A DNA stretch of 64,000 nucleotides from Deltaproteobacteria bacterium (GTDB taxonomy: Bacteria; Myxococcota_A; UBA796; UBA2385), in NCBI GenBank assembly GCA_018401435.1, contig JAGYJW010000019.1, positions 48,577 through 112,576 of the forward strand, written 5' to 3'. Both the position numbers and the translations under genes were made by a program. Below are positions 55,484 to 64,000 of this stretch, piece by piece. The notes beneath the pieces are model-generated. The model was not told the DNA's origin. It searched no databases and saw nothing but the letters and a program-made list of their open reading frames with translations. How positions within the stretch are numbered: position 1 is the stretch's first letter; every line of letters starts with the position of its first letter.

Positions 55484-56586
55484 CAGCGCTCCAGGACGAG
55501 GTGCAGATCGCCGCCCACGGGGCGGGCAGACCGCAGCGTGAAGCGCGGCGCGCTGTCCAGCGTGAAGGGGGCGCCACCCAGAAAGCCCGGCCCCCCGGCC
55601 AGGGCCACCGGGGCGACAAAGAGGTGCAGGCGGTCCACCAGCCCGGCGTCCAGCAGGGAGCGGTGCAGGGTTGCGCCGCCCTCCACCAGCAGGCTGTGCA
55701 CGCCCAGGCGGTGCAGATCCGACAGCACCGCGGCCAGGTCCAGCCCCCCGGGGCCGGTCGGCACCCGACAGAGGTCGGCGGGCAGAGCGCGCTGCGGCGC
55801 GTCCAGTGCGCAGTAGATGCGCGGACGGCGCCCGGCCCGCAGCACCCGCGCGTCGTCGGCAATGGACAGGCGGCTGTCCAGCAGCACCGGAAGGGCGTCC
55901 CGCCCCGACGGCAGGCGGGTGTTCAGGGAGGGGTCATCGGCGCGCAAGGTGCCGGCCCCCACCATCACGGCGTCGTGGCGGTCGCGCAAGGCATGGCCGG
56001 CAGCGCGGGCGGCCGGGCTGGTGATCCACTGGGAGCGCCCATCGGCGGCGGCGATGCGCCCATCCAGGCTGACGCCGGCCTTGAGCACCACCAGGGGCCG
56101 GCCCCGGGCCGCCGCCATGAGGTAGGCGGCGTTGAGCGCCCGGGCCTCGTCCTCCAGAACGCCCACCTGCACAGATAGGCCGGCCTGACGCAGAATGTCG
56201 ATGCCGCGCCCGCTCACGCGGTGATCGGGGTCCACCATGCCCACCACCACCCGAGCCAGCCCCGCATCCAGCAGGGCGTCGGTGCAGGGCGGGGTGCGAC
56301 CGTGGTGGCAGCAGGGTTCGAGGTTCACGTAGAGGGTGGCGCCGGGCGCCTTCCAGCCGATGCGGGCCAGCGCGTCGCGTTCTCCATGGGCCTGGCCCGG
56401 CGCGTGGTGCCAGCCCTCTGCCAGCACGGCGCCGTCGCGCACGATGACCGCCCCCACCATCGGGTTGGGTGCCGTGCGGCCCTCCGCCTGGCGCGCCAGC
56501 TCGATGGCCCGCCGCATCCACCGCGCATCATCGGGGCTCTGGAGAAGATCGGACAAGGCGCGGTCAGCCCGCCGGGGTGGCGCCAT
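55483..56586 (-). CDS. ribD: bifunctional diaminohydroxyphosphoribosylaminopyrimidine deaminase / reductase
   Basis: A 367-residue enzyme. The deaminase domain has HGERDAL and [15 protein letters not shown] (zinc His and Cys ligands). The reductase domain has [31 protein letters not shown] and LLVEGGATL. It catalyses two successive steps of riboflavin synthesis. ATG 56586 lies inside the glyA 3' end (23-base overlap) and gives [11 protein letters not shown]; a start closer to MRRAIELAR is possible. Confidence 0.94.
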   Translation of the reverse strand: MAPPRRADRALSDLLQSPDDARWMRRAIELARQAEGRTAPNPMVGAVIVRDGAVLAEGWHHAPGQAHGERDALARIGWKAPGATLYVNLEPCCHHGRTPPCTDALLDAGLARVVVGMVDPDHRVSGRGIDILRQAGLSVQVGVLEDEARALNAAYLMAAARGRPLVVLKAGVSLDGRIAAADGRSQWITSPAARAAGHALRDRHDAVMVGAGTLRADDPSLNTRLPSGRDALPVLLDSRLSIADDARVLRAGRRPRIYCALDAPQRALPADLCRVPTGPGGLDLAAVLSDLHRLGVHSLLVEGGATLHRSLLDAGLVDRLHLFVAPVALAGGPGFLGGAPFTLDSAPRFTLRSARPVGGDLHLVLER

Positions 56587-57856
56587 GCACCCCAGACAGC
56601 TCGGGGTAGATGGGAAAGCGCCCGCAGAGCTCACTCACGCCGCCCCGCACCCGCGCCTGCAAGGCCGCGTCATGGGGCGCATCCAGCAGGTCGGCGATCC
56701 AGTCGGCGATCTGCTGGGACTCGGCCAGGCCCATGCCGCGGGTGGTCAGGGCGGGGGTGCCCACCCGCACGCCCGAGGTCACCATGGGGCTGCGGCGCTC
56801 GCCCGGAACGGTGTTCTTGTTGACCGTGATGCCCACCGATCCGAGCAGGGTCTCGGCGTCTTTGCCAGACAGGGCGTGGTCGTTGAGATCCAGCAGCATC
56901 AGGTGATTGTCGGTGCCGCCGCTCACCAGGGGCAGGCCCCGCTCCATCAGGCGCTCGGCCATGGCGCGGGCGTTGGCGAGCACCTGCTGCTGGTAGGTCT
57001 TGAAGGCGGGCTGCAAGGCCTCGCGGAAGGCCACCGCCTTGGCCGCGATGACGTGCATCAGGGGCCCACCCTGGGTGCCGGGGAAGACCGCCGAGTTGAT
57101 TTCCTTGAAGAGGTCCCGGTCGGCCAGGATCATGCCGCCGCGCGGCCCCCGCAGGGTCTTGTGGGTGGTGGTGGTGACCACGTGGCAGTGGGGGAAGGGG
57201 CTCGGGTGTTCGCCTGCGGCCACCAGGCCAGCGATATGGGCGATATCCGCCATCAGGCGGGCGCCCACCTCGTCGGCGATGGACCGGAAGGCCGCGAAAT
57301 CCAGGGTGCGGGGGTAGGCGCTGGCCCCGCAGACGATGAGCTTGGGCCGCTCGGCCAGGGCCAGCCGGCGCACCTCGTCCATGTCCAGCCAGCCATCGGG
57401 ACGCACATGGTAGTGGACGGGCCGGTAGAGCTTGCCGCTGCTGTTGACGGGCGAGCCATGGGTGAGGTGGCCGCCATGGCTGAGATCCAGGCCCAGGAAG
57501 GTGTCGCCGGCGTCGAGCAGCGCCAGGAAGGCCGCCGAGTTTGCCTGGGCGCCGGAGTGGGGCTGCACATTGACGCCGATCTCGTGCCCGGGCACCTCAA
57601 AGAGGCGGCGGGCGCGCTTGCGGGCGAGGTTCTCGACCGTGTCCACATGCTCGCAGCCGCCGTAGTAGCGCCGTCCCGGCAGGCCCTCGGCATATTTATT
57701 GGTCAGGGGCGTGCCCATGGCCTCAATCACCGCGAGGCTGGCGTGGTTCTCCGAGGCAATCAGCTCGAGATCGTCCTGCTGGCGGTGAATCTCGGCAGCC
57801 ATGGCCGCGTGGATGTCGGGGTCGGAGGCCAGGATGTGCGGGTAGGGCGAGGCCAT
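56564..57856 (-). CDS. glyA: serine hydroxymethyltransferase
   Basis: A 430-residue PLP enzyme converting serine and tetrahydrofolate to glycine and methylene-THF. The PLP lysine is in [39 protein letters not shown] and [16 protein letters not shown] are signature stretches. It sits between rpiB and ribD, the same grouping seen in other proteobacteria where glyA precedes riboflavin genes. Confidence 0.97.
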   Translation of the reverse strand: MASPYPHILASDPDIHAAMAAEIHRQQDDLELIASENHASLAVIEAMGTPLTNKYAEGLPGRRYYGGCEHVDTVENLARKRARRLFEVPGHEIGVNVQPHSGAQANSAAFLALLDAGDTFLGLDLSHGGHLTHGSPVNSSGKLYRPVHYHVRPDGWLDMDEVRRLALAERPKLIVCGASAYPRTLDFAAFRSIADEVGARLMADIAHIAGLVAAGEHPSPFPHCHVVTTTTHKTLRGPRGGMILADRDLFKEINSAVFPGTQGGPLMHVIAAKAVAFREALQPAFKTYQQQVLANARAMAERLMERGLPLVSGGTDNHLMLLDLNDHALSGKDAETLLGSVGITVNKNTVPGERRSPMVTSGVRVGTPALTTRGMGLAESQQIADWIADLLDAPHDAALQARVRGGVSELCGRFPIYPELSGVHGATPAG

Positions 57857-57895
57857 GGTCGGATCCGGTCAGAAGACGGGGCGGAAGGGCGACGG

Positions 57896-58366
57896 TCAGG
57901 TCGAGGCGCTAACTTGCGCCGGGGCCAGGGCTGCGTCCAGGGCGTTGATCTTGGCCACCCGGTCGGCGTGGCGCCCACCCTCGAAGCCCGCATCGAAGAA
58001 GGCGTCGAAGAGCTCGATGGCGACACCGGGGCCCACCACCCGCTCGCCCATGCACAGCACGTTGGCGTCGTTGTGTTGGCGCGCGGCGCGGGCCGAGAAG
58101 CTGTCGGACACCACCGCGGCCCGCACCCCGGGGTGCTTGTTGGCGGTGATGGCCATGCCCACCCCAGACCCGCACAGCAGCAAGCCCAGGTCGGCGTCTC
58201 CGGCCGCCAGCGCGGCTGCCACCCGGTTGGCATAGTCGGGGTAATCGCAGCGGTCGGGGCTGCTGGGGCCCAGATCCGTGGCGTCGATGCCGCGGGCCGC
58301 AAGGTGGGCCAGCAGGACCTGCTTCAGGGCGAAACCAGCGTGGTCGGATGCGACGGCGACGCGCAT
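57896..58366 (-). CDS. rpiB: ribose-5-phosphate isomerase B
   Basis: A 156-residue enzyme of the LacAB/RpiB family: ASDHAGFALKQVLLAHL, CGSGVGMAITANKHPGVRA (active-site Cys), RQHNDANVLCMGERV and a final FEGGRHADRVAKI. It interconverts ribose 5-phosphate and ribulose 5-phosphate, the latter being a riboflavin precursor. The start is ATG 58366. glyA follows 39 bases downstream. Confidence 0.93.
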   Translation of the reverse strand: MRVAVASDHAGFALKQVLLAHLAARGIDATDLGPSSPDRCDYPDYANRVAAALAAGDADLGLLLCGSGVGMAITANKHPGVRAAVVSDSFSARAARQHNDANVLCMGERVVGPGVAIELFDAFFDAGFEGGRHADRVAKINALDAALAPAQVSAST

Positions 58367-58418
58367 GGGGGCTCCGGGCGGCGCAAGAGGGGGGCGCCAG
58401 CGGGCGCCCAAGGCGGCC

Positions 58419-59654
58419 TCAGCGGTCGGCGTGACCAAAGACCAGGACGGCGTTCGTGCCACCAAAGCCAAAGGCGTTGCTGAGGGCGGCGCGCAGGGGG
58501 GCCGCGCGGGCCTCCCCGGGCACCAGGTCGAGATCGATGGCCTCGTCGCGATTCTGCAGGGTGGCCGTGGGGGGCACCATGCCTTTGGACAGGGCCATCG
58601 CGCAGAAGACGGCCTCGAGGCCCCCGGCGGCGCCCAGCAGGTGGCCCGTCACCGACTTGGTGCTGGAGACCATCATCCTGCGGGCGTGGTCGCCAAAGAC
58701 CGTGACGATGGCGGCGGCCTCTTCGATGTCGTTGGCCGGCGTCGAGGTGCCATGGGCGTTGACATAGTCGATGTCTTGCGGCCCCAGGCCGGCGTTGACC
58801 AGGGCGGCCCGCATGCAGCGCACAGCGCCGGCATGACCGGGCGGCGGCGCCGTCATGTGGTGGGCGTCGTTGTTCTGGGCATAGCCCAACAGCTCGCAGT
58901 AGATCGTCGCGCCCCGGGCCAGGGCGTGCTCCCGCTCCTCCAACACCACCACGCCCGCACCCTCCCCCATGACAAAGCCGTCGCGGTCGCGATCAAAGGG
59001 GCGGCTGGCGGTGAGGGGGTCGTCGTTGCGGCGGGACAGGGCCTTCATCACCATGAAGCCGCCCAGGCCCAGGGGGATGATGGCGGCCTCGCTGCCGCCG
59101 GCCACGACGATGTCGGCGTCGCCGGAGCGAATGACCCGCGCAGCCTCGCCGATGCTGTGGTTTCCCGTCGCGCAGGCGGTGCTGATGCACAGGCTGGGGC
59201 CCTGGGCGCCCAGGCGCATGGCCACATGGCCGCCCGCCAGGTTGGGCAGGCTGCGCGGGATGAAGAAGGGCGAGAGGCGGCGGACCCCGTTCTCTTGCAG
59301 AGAGACGGCGTTTTCAGCGATCTCGGGCACGCCGCCGATGCCGGTGCCGATGTAGACGCCGGTCCGTTCTCCCAGGCTGCCGTCCACGGGCAGCCCGGCG
59401 TCTTCCACCGCCTCCAGCGCCGCCACCATGGCGAACTGCGAGAAGCGATCCATGCGCTTGCGGTCGGCGTGGCTGAGGCCCTTGCCCTGGAAGTCTCTGA
59501 CCTCCCCGGCAATCTGCACCGGCCAATCCGTGGCGTCGAAACGGGTGATCGGCCCGATACCAGACCGACCGGCCACCGCGGAGGCCCAGGAGCTCCGGGC
59601 GTCGTTTCCGCACGGGCTGACCGCCCCCAGACCTGTGATGACGACCCTGCGCAC
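58419..59654 (-). CDS. fabF: beta-ketoacyl-ACP synthase II
   Basis: A 411-residue condensing enzyme. The catalytic triad is Cys in ISTACATGNHSIG, His in NAHGTSTPAND and His in KSVTGHLLGAAG. FGFGGTNA ends the active-site loop. It elongates acyl-ACP with malonyl-ACP. acpP lies 17 bases upstream, the normal partner. Note that fabH, fabD and fabG, which often lie between plsX and acpP, are absent here. Confidence 0.96.
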   Translation of the reverse strand: MRRVVITGLGAVSPCGNDARSSWASAVAGRSGIGPITRFDATDWPVQIAGEVRDFQGKGLSHADRKRMDRFSQFAMVAALEAVEDAGLPVDGSLGERTGVYIGTGIGGVPEIAENAVSLQENGVRRLSPFFIPRSLPNLAGGHVAMRLGAQGPSLCISTACATGNHSIGEAARVIRSGDADIVVAGGSEAAIIPLGLGGFMVMKALSRRNDDPLTASRPFDRDRDGFVMGEGAGVVVLEEREHALARGATIYCELLGYAQNNDAHHMTAPPPGHAGAVRCMRAALVNAGLGPQDIDYVNAHGTSTPANDIEEAAAIVTVFGDHARRMMVSSTKSVTGHLLGAAGGLEAVFCAMALSKGMVPPTATLQNRDEAIDLDLVPGEARAAPLRAALSNAFGFGGTNAVLVFGHADR

Positions 59655-59671
59655 GCCCTGCTCCCGAACCG

Positions 59672-59917
59672 TCAGCCGCGGTTCTCCATGATGTAGTCGA
59701 TGGCATCCTGCACGGTGGAGATGCGCTCGGCGTCTTCGTCGGGGATCTCGAGGTCGAAGTCCTTCTCGATCAGCATGACCAGCTCGACGATGTCGAGGCT
59801 GTCGGCCCCCAGATCATCGATGAAGGAGGCGCTCAGCTCGATCTCGGATTCGACGCCAAGGCTGTCAGCGATGAGCTCCTTGACGCGGGCGGTGACCTCT
59901 GCGCGGTTCTGGGACAT
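59672..59917 (-). CDS. acpP: acyl carrier protein
   Basis: An 81-residue acidic helical protein. [15 protein letters not shown] carries the phosphopantetheine serine, and [20 protein letters not shown] is standard. ATG 59917 gives [15 protein letters not shown]. It follows plsX after a 134-base gap that may hold a promoter. Confidence 0.96.
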   Translation of the reverse strand: MSQNRAEVTARVKELIADSLGVESEIELSASFIDDLGADSLDIVELVMLIEKDFDLEIPDEDAERISTVQDAIDYIMENRG

Positions 59918-60051
59918 GGACCTGCTCCTCTTTGGACTTGGTGGGCTCGGGCGAGGGGGCTCGCCCCGGCGCGTCACGACGGCCGCCATAAGCGGTCGCG
60001 GGGCGGCTGTCACCGGGCCCGCCACGGGGCGCTGGGGACGCGCCCCGCGCT

Positions 60052-61083
60052 TCAGCCCAGATTGTGAGCGATGGCCGTCGAGACGCGCTGGTGCAGGCCA
60101 CCTTCAGCCGTTCGCCAGGCCAGGGTGACCGCGGCCTCGACCGCGCGAGCATCCGAGCGTCCATGCCCCACCACGATGGCCCCATTGACACCCAGAAGCA
60201 AGGCGCCGCCCACTGTCTGGGCATCGGTCCGATCGCGGAAGCGACCCATCACCCCCGACGCCAGCCGGGCGCCGATCCGGGAGCTCAGCCGCGACGAGAC
60301 CTCTTCGCGGAGGATCCGCCCGACCACCGCCGCCGTGGCCTCGACCGTCTTGAGCATGATGTTGCCGACAAAGCCGTCGCAGACCAGCACATCGCAGTGG
60401 CCGCGCAAGGCGTCCTCGGGCTCGATATTGCCCACATATTCCAGGGACAAGGCGGCGATCAGTGGAGAGGCCGCCCGCACCAACTCGTTGCCCTTGCCCT
60501 CTTCGGAGCCATTGCTGAGCAGGCCCACCCGGGGCTGGTCCATCTCGAGCAAGGTGCGCGCCAGGGCCTCGCCCATCAAGGCGAACTGGGCGAGGTGCTC
60601 CGGCTTGCTGTCCACATTGGCGCCCAGATCCAAGAGCACCAGGCGCCCCCCATCGGATCGGGGCACGACGGTGGCCAGGGCGGGGCGTTCGATTCCGGGC
60701 GCGCGGCCCAGGTGCAGCAGCGCGGCGGTCATGGTGGCCCCGGTAGACCCGCAGCTGACCGCAGCGCAAGCCAGCCCGTCGTTCACGGCGGTGATGGCGC
60801 GAACCACGCTGGCCTGGGGCTTGCGGCGCACCGCCAGCGCGGGGGCCTCGGCCATGCCAATGACGTCTGCGGCATGCCGAACGGGCAACAGGGCCCCCCG
60901 CCTCTGCAAGGGGCCCAGCTGGGCTTCATCTCCGACCAGCAGCACCGGCACGCCGGCGGCCGCGGCCCGTTGGGCGCCCTCAACCAGCACGGCGCAGCCA
61001 TGGTCACCGCCCATCGCGTCCAAGGCGACGGGCAGGGCCAGGCGGGGCGTCGGGGCCGGCGCGGGCGGAGAACCCGTGATCAG
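60052..61083 (-). CDS. plsX: phosphate acyltransferase PlsX, non-standard start
   Basis: About 343 residues. Conserved segments are [66 protein letters not shown] and [15 protein letters not shown]. It makes acyl-phosphate from acyl-ACP for phospholipid synthesis. Upstream of the conserved LDAMGGD there is no ATG or GTG outside the rpmF reading region. CTG 61083, overlapping the rpmF stop as CTGA, or the TTG of LDAMGGD could be the start. An ATG at 61188, far inside rpmF, is less likely. Confidence 0.85.
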   Translation of the reverse strand: MITGSPPAPAPTPRLALPVALDAMGGDHGCAVLVEGAQRAAAAGVPVLLVGDEAQLGPLQRRGALLPVRHAADVIGMAEAPALAVRRKPQASVVRAITAVNDGLACAAVSCGSTGATMTAALLHLGRAPGIERPALATVVPRSDGGRLVLLDLGANVDSKPEHLAQFALMGEALARTLLEMDQPRVGLLSNGSEEGKGNELVRAASPLIAALSLEYVGNIEPEDALRGHCDVLVCDGFVGNIMLKTVEATAAVVGRILREEVSSRLSSRIGARLASGVMGRFRDRTDAQTVGGALLLGVNGAIVVGHGRSDARAVEAAVTLAWRTAEGGLHQRVSTAIAHNLG

Positions 61084-61286
61084 GCCGTCTGGTCGTCGAT
61101 TTCGACGGCGGCCGAGGCCAGCACGCTGCGGCCGCGGTAGGCGCCGCAGCTGGGGCAGACATGGTGCATCAGCTTCATCTCGCCACAATCGGAGCAGATC
61201 ATGACCGCCGCGGTGGGGGTGATGAAGTCGTGGGCACGCCGCATGCGCTTGCGGCTCTTCGAGGTGCGCTTCTTGGGGACTGCCAT
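61080..61286 (-). CDS. rpmF: 50S ribosomal protein L32
   Basis: A 68-residue protein starting AVPKKRTSKSRKRMRRAHD after the Met, the standard L32 N-terminus. The zinc ribbon is CSDCGEMKLMHHVCPSCG. The order yceD-rpmF-plsX is highly conserved in bacteria. A 155-base gap separates it from yceD. Confidence 0.96.
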   Translation of the reverse strand: MAVPKKRTSKSRKRMRRAHDFITPTAAVMICSDCGEMKLMHHVCPSCGAYRGRSVLASAAVEIDDQTA

Positions 61287-61441
61287 GGTCTTTCCAGGAG
61301 GATCGAGGGAACCAGGAGAGCGGGAGGCTCAGGAGGCCGGAGACGGCCCCCGTGGGGGGAGGTCATCCGGAGGCTGGATCCGACCGGGGGACGCCCAGGC
61401 CGGGCGGCCACGCCGAGGTCGGACTCCGGCGAAACCCACCC

Positions 61442-61954
61442 CTATTCCGATCGCTTCAGGACCGCGAATGGATTCTGGCGGGAAAGGTCGGGGCCGGGAT
61501 CCTGATGGGGCAGCTCGCAGGGACCGGGGAGGGGTCGGGTGACCCCGGGCCCCCCACAGACGATGCGCAAAGGCAGCCACAAACCGAGCTGTTCGCTGAG
61601 CACATCGGCGAGATCGAGGTGGTGGCCATCGAACCAGCCCACATCCAGATCATCGGCCTCCAGCTCGACGGGATCGGTGCCCGCGGCGCCGGGCCGGGCG
61701 TAGCTGAGGTCGATGTCGCCCCCGACCTCAAAGACCAGGGCTTCGCCACAGCGCCCGCAGGTGGCCGGCACCACGCACCGGCCCTGCCCCCGCACGCGGG
61801 CGTCGTGATCCACCGCCATCACCCGCAGGTCCAGGTCGAGGACCGTGGGCGGGGCCTCCAGGGCGATCTGGGCCGCGGCGCGGGCCCACTCGTCCTGCAA
61901 GCCCACCTTGAGATCAAGACCCTGGGGGGGCAAGGCGTCCATGACGATGCGCAT
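61442..61954 (-). CDS. YceD/DUF177-family protein
   Basis: A 170-residue protein. The core is CVVPATCGRCGEALVFEVGGDIDLSYA, with the central CxxC-like pair of DUF177. The usual C-terminal Cys cluster is reduced to a single-Cys form (LRIVCGGPG). YceD relatives are linked to 23S rRNA and L32 production and sit directly upstream of rpmF, as here. The start is ATG 61954. Confidence 0.85.
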   Translation of the reverse strand: MRIVMDALPPQGLDLKVGLQDEWARAAAQIALEAPPTVLDLDLRVMAVDHDARVRGQGRCVVPATCGRCGEALVFEVGGDIDLSYARPGAAGTDPVELEADDLDVGWFDGHHLDLADVLSEQLGLWLPLRIVCGGPGVTRPLPGPCELPHQDPGPDLSRQNPFAVLKRSE

Positions 61955-61977
61955 CGAAGCTCCGGGAGGCGGGCCGG

Positions 61978-62943
61978 CTAACCGGGCCAGGGGCTGCGGG
62001 TGGGGCCCAAGGGGGCGGGCACCAGCTCGGGGTGGGCGCAGACCCGATCGCAGGCAGAGATCGCCTGGAGGTGGTCGGACGCGCCCGTTGCCACCCGGCT
62101 TGCCAGGGCCCCATCGCCGGGGATGGGCACCTGAAAGGGGCAGGCGCACAAGCGGCCGTTCAGCGTCAATTCCAGGCGCTGACCGCCCACCGGACAGGGG
62201 CCAAAAGGCCGTCTCAGCGCCGATCGGCCGTCTGCGCCCGGGCCCGGCGTCGCATCTTTCATGCGGGCGAGCAAGGCGCGGGTGCCCGGGTCCGTGCGGT
62301 CAAAGGGCGGCGCGGCCGCGGGCGGGGGGGCTGGGCTGAGGTCCTCGGCGCGCCAGGGTGCGACCACCCGCAGACCATCGGCCCCCGCCGCGCGGGCCCA
62401 CAGCAAGAGGGCCGGGGCGGCCGCTGCCGAGGCCCCCTCCCAGGGCAGCCAGCACTCCAGGTCCAGGGGGGCCTGCCGCGCGTTGCGGGCAAATCGCAGC
62501 GCCTTCAGGGCGCCCTGGGCAGGCGAGCCGGGCGCGGCGCTGTCGGCATCCAGGCGCAAGCACAGGCGCCCCAGCCCCGCGTCCATGAGCGCCAGGGCCA
62601 CGCGCTCATCCAGCCCCAGCCCAGCGGTCACCAGGGTGGTCGCGTTGTCCAGGCGGTGGGCGAAGCGCAGCAGCTCGATGGCCGGGCCCTCGGCGTCGAT
62701 CCCCGCCGAAAAGACCGTCACGGGAAGCGGTCCCAGCCAGCCCACGGCCTCGGCGATGCGCGCCTGCAGGGCCGCCTCAGCCAAGGGCGCGCCCTCCCCC
62801 AGGCTCCCGGGCAGGTCGGCGTCGTCCAGGCGCAAGACCAGGCGGGCCGGGCGCAGATCTGCGGGCTGCAGGGGCCCCAGGCGGGCGGACAGGTTGCGCG
62901 CCGCCGCCCGCGCTTCGGCGATGTGATGCTGCAACCGACGCAT
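61978..62943 (-). CDS. degenerate radical SAM-like protein retaining SPASM-type cysteines
   Basis: A 321-residue protein. The barrel pattern is visible (LVLRLDDADLPGSL, VTVFSAGIDAEGPAIELLRF, TLVTAGLGLDERVALALMDAG, RLCLRLDADSAAPGS). In the place of the CxxxCxxC cluster motif there are no cysteines. The C-terminal part resembles a SPASM/Twitch domain: GPCPVGGQRLELTLNGRLCAC, then ACDRVC. It may bind one auxiliary cluster while lacking radical chemistry. yceD follows 23 bases downstream. The function is unknown. Confidence 0.55.
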   Translation of the reverse strand: MRRLQHHIAEARAAARNLSARLGPLQPADLRPARLVLRLDDADLPGSLGEGAPLAEAALQARIAEAVGWLGPLPVTVFSAGIDAEGPAIELLRFAHRLDNATTLVTAGLGLDERVALALMDAGLGRLCLRLDADSAAPGSPAQGALKALRFARNARQAPLDLECWLPWEGASAAAAPALLLWARAAGADGLRVVAPWRAEDLSPAPPPAAAPPFDRTDPGTRALLARMKDATPGPGADGRSALRRPFGPCPVGGQRLELTLNGRLCACPFQVPIPGDGALASRVATGASDHLQAISACDRVCAHPELVPAPLGPTRSPWPG

Positions 62944-63060
62944 GGGCAGGCCGTCCCTGGGCTTCCGGGGGTCGCGCTGGTGGCGGGGCCGCCACCTTGC
63001 GGGATAGTCCCGCTGTCCGTACCGAGACCGGCAGACCCTGGCCAGTCCATCGGAGCACCC

Positions 63061-63639
63061 ATGTCGACCTCTGCCCCCTCCCCTGCCCGCCGCCGCCGAC
63101 GGATCTTCGCCGGCCTCAGCCCCCTGGTCCTCAGCCCCCTGGTCGCGGTCGCCGCCCTGGTGGCCTGCGACCGCGCGCCGCCAGAGACCCCCGCCGGCAG
63201 CTACCACGGGTCCATGGTGGCGCTGGTGGAACAAAACGCCCGCCTGTCGCGCGAGCTGCAGGGCCTGGCCGCCGACATCAAGAAGGACGCCCCGCCCGCA
63301 GAAGACGTGGCCACCCGCCTGGAAAAGAAGGTCCTGCCCGAGCTGCGCGACCTCGCCACCCAGGTCGAGGGCATCAGCCCCGGCAGCCCCGAGCTGGCCG
63401 CAGCGCACCCCCTCATCGTGGACGCCTGGAAGGATCGCGCAGCCGGGGTCGAGGCCACCCTGAACGCCTGGCGCAAGGCCGACCCCGTCGCCGCCGAGGC
63501 CGCCCTGAACGACCGCTACAGCGCCGCCCGGCAAGAGGCCGCCTATTTCGAGCGGATCAACCTGGTGCTGGTGCCCGAAGGCTACGTTCTTACGCCATTC
63601 TCCACCGCCACCACGGCGCCGACGGCCGCCGCGGACTGA
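63061..63639 (+). CDS. helical lipoprotein of unknown function
   Basis: A 192-residue lipoprotein with a Ser/Arg-rich leader and lipobox VAVAALVACDRAP. The mature part is helical with heptad-like runs (MVALVEQNARLSRELQGLAADIKK, VATRLEKKVLPELRDLATQVEG, ARQEAAYFERINLVLV). It likely forms a coiled-coil or four-helix bundle in the periplasm. No family recognised. It is divergent from the degenerate radical SAM gene. Confidence 0.6.
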   Translation: MSTSAPSPARRRRRIFAGLSPLVLSPLVAVAALVACDRAPPETPAGSYHGSMVALVEQNARLSRELQGLAADIKKDAPPAEDVATRLEKKVLPELRDLATQVEGISPGSPELAAAHPLIVDAWKDRAAGVEATLNAWRKADPVAAEAALNDRYSAARQEAAYFERINLVLVPEGYVLTPFSTATTAPTAAAD

Positions 63640-63658
63640 CCCGGCAGATCGGGTCGCC

Positions 63659-63687
63659 TTGACAGCCCCCCGTGGTTCCAATAAACC
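63659..63687 (+). promoter_or_regulatory. probable promoter of the tRNA unit
   Basis: TTGACA at 63659-63664 is a perfect -35 hexamer. A weak -10 (ATAAAC or TAAACC) follows after 16-17 bases. The tRNA-Gln begins about 70 bases downstream. The A/T content here is higher than in surrounding sequence. Confidence 0.4.
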
Positions 63688-63757
63688 GGTGGGCGTTCCG
63701 CTCTGGCGGGCACTCTTTCTTTTTCAACCCTGTGAGAAGTGTCAAGGGCCCGATTGA

Positions 63758-63833
63758 TGGGGCATGGTGTAATTGGCAACACGTCGGATTCTGGTTCCGA
63801 AGAGTCTAGGTTCGAGACCTAGTGCCCCAACCA
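63758..63833 (+). tRNA. tRNA-Gln (anticodon CTG), CCA encoded
   Basis: The acceptor arms TGGGGCA and TGCCCCA pair perfectly. The anticodon stem TCGGA/TCCGA encloses the loop TTCTGGT with CTG in positions 34-36. The T arm is CTAGG-TTCGAGA-CCTAG. The discriminator A is followed by CCA in the genome. Total 76 bases. Confidence 0.95.
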
Positions 63834-63890
63834 CTTTCACCCTTGCACTCGCGGATTCAATGCGCTAACTGCGCGGCGGCCGCAAACCTT

Positions 63891-63966
63891 GCTCCTATCG
63901 TCTAGAGGCCAAGGACATCGCCCTCTCACGGCGAAGACACGGGTTCAAATCCCGTTGGGAGTACCA
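63891..63966 (+). tRNA. tRNA-Glu (anticodon CTC), CCA encoded
   Basis: The anticodon stem TCGCC/GGCGA encloses CTCTCAC with CTC at 34-36. The T arm is ACGGG-TTCAAAT-CCCGT. The acceptor arm GCTCCTA/TGGGAGT has a G-T pair at its end, and CCA is encoded at the 3' end. It lies 57 bases after tRNA-Gln and is probably processed from the same transcript. Confidence 0.93.
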
Positions 63967-63972
63967 TCTGGG

Positions 63973-64000
63973 CCCCGAAGCGCCTCACCGCGCTTCGGGG
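63973..64000 (+). terminator. terminator hairpin after the tRNA unit
   Basis: CCCCGAAGCG (63973-63982) pairs perfectly with CGCTTCGGGG (63991-64000) across an eight-base loop. It starts six bases after the tRNA-Glu CCA. The window ends at the stem, so a following T-run cannot be checked. Confidence 0.75.

Noticed and set aside
58367..58418. FMN riboswitch ahead of the riboflavin genes
   Set aside because: The gap ahead of rpiB is only 52 bases, too short, and none of the conserved RFN stems are visible before glyA or ribD either.

Overview
This is a very GC-rich (roughly 70 %) chromosomal window with dense, short-spaced genes, many GTG starts with 4-base stop/start overlaps (ATGA, GTGA) and many predicted lipoproteins. 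The gene families (split imuB/dnaE2 mutasome genes, FG-GAP and CAP-domain lipoproteins, NMT1-type ABC importer, Flp-type prepilin) and two SOS operators of the form CTGAAC-N4-GTTC(A/G)G, close to the LexA motif reported for Myxococcus xanthus, suggest a myxobacterium-like (Myxococcota / deltaproteobacterial) organism. That assignment is an inference; no rRNA or other decisive marker is in the window.

Layout. 1-4.5 kb: end of a YbaK-like deacylase, then three alpha/beta hydrolases, one running into a flagellin-like protein that carries a von Willebrand A domain. 4.5-7.1 kb: 2-aminoethylphosphonate catabolism (phnW, phnX and an HD-type diiron oxygenase). 7-9.7 kb: small secreted proteins, an Flp-type prepilin and a SPASM radical SAM protein. 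9.8-14.7 kb: two CAP-type lipoproteins and an NMT1/THI5-family ABC importer. 14.7-24.6 kb: zinc peptidases, a sigma-like/anti-sigma-like pair, an EEP-family hydrolase, an aldolase-like protein and an FAD oxidase. 25-36 kb: dnaE2 and imuB, each under its own SOS box, separated by an accessory island. The island holds a flagellin with a polyglycine tail and a leftward unit of a heptamer-repeat gene, a HEIGH zincin-like protein and six small nine-cysteine lipoprotein genes in two duplicated three-gene blocks. 36-52 kb: M23 peptidase, glyoxalase II, DoxX, FG-GAP lipoproteins, an MDR dehydrogenase, a TMTC-like glycosyltransferase, an MFS transporter, a CysQ-like phosphatase, GH57 and a beta-propeller protein. 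52-62 kb: a core leftward cluster (yceD-rpmF-plsX-acpP-fabF-rpiB-glyA-ribD-ribE-ribBA-ribH-nusB) making fatty-acid starter components, one-carbon units and riboflavin. 63.7-64 kb: tRNA-Gln, tRNA-Glu and a strong hairpin at the window edge.

Five otherwise intact genes are split between frames, each at or next to a short G or C homopolymer. Base-calling or assembly indels are the simplest explanation, and those genes should be read as probably intact in the organism. The hydrolase-flagellin fusion sits on a C9 run and deserves the same caution.

The best candidate for an undescribed system is the 29.4-34.1 kb island unit: a heptamer-repeat (possibly phase-variable) first gene, a metzincin-like exported-looking protein and a duplicated set of cysteine-rich lipoproteins, of lower GC than its surroundings.
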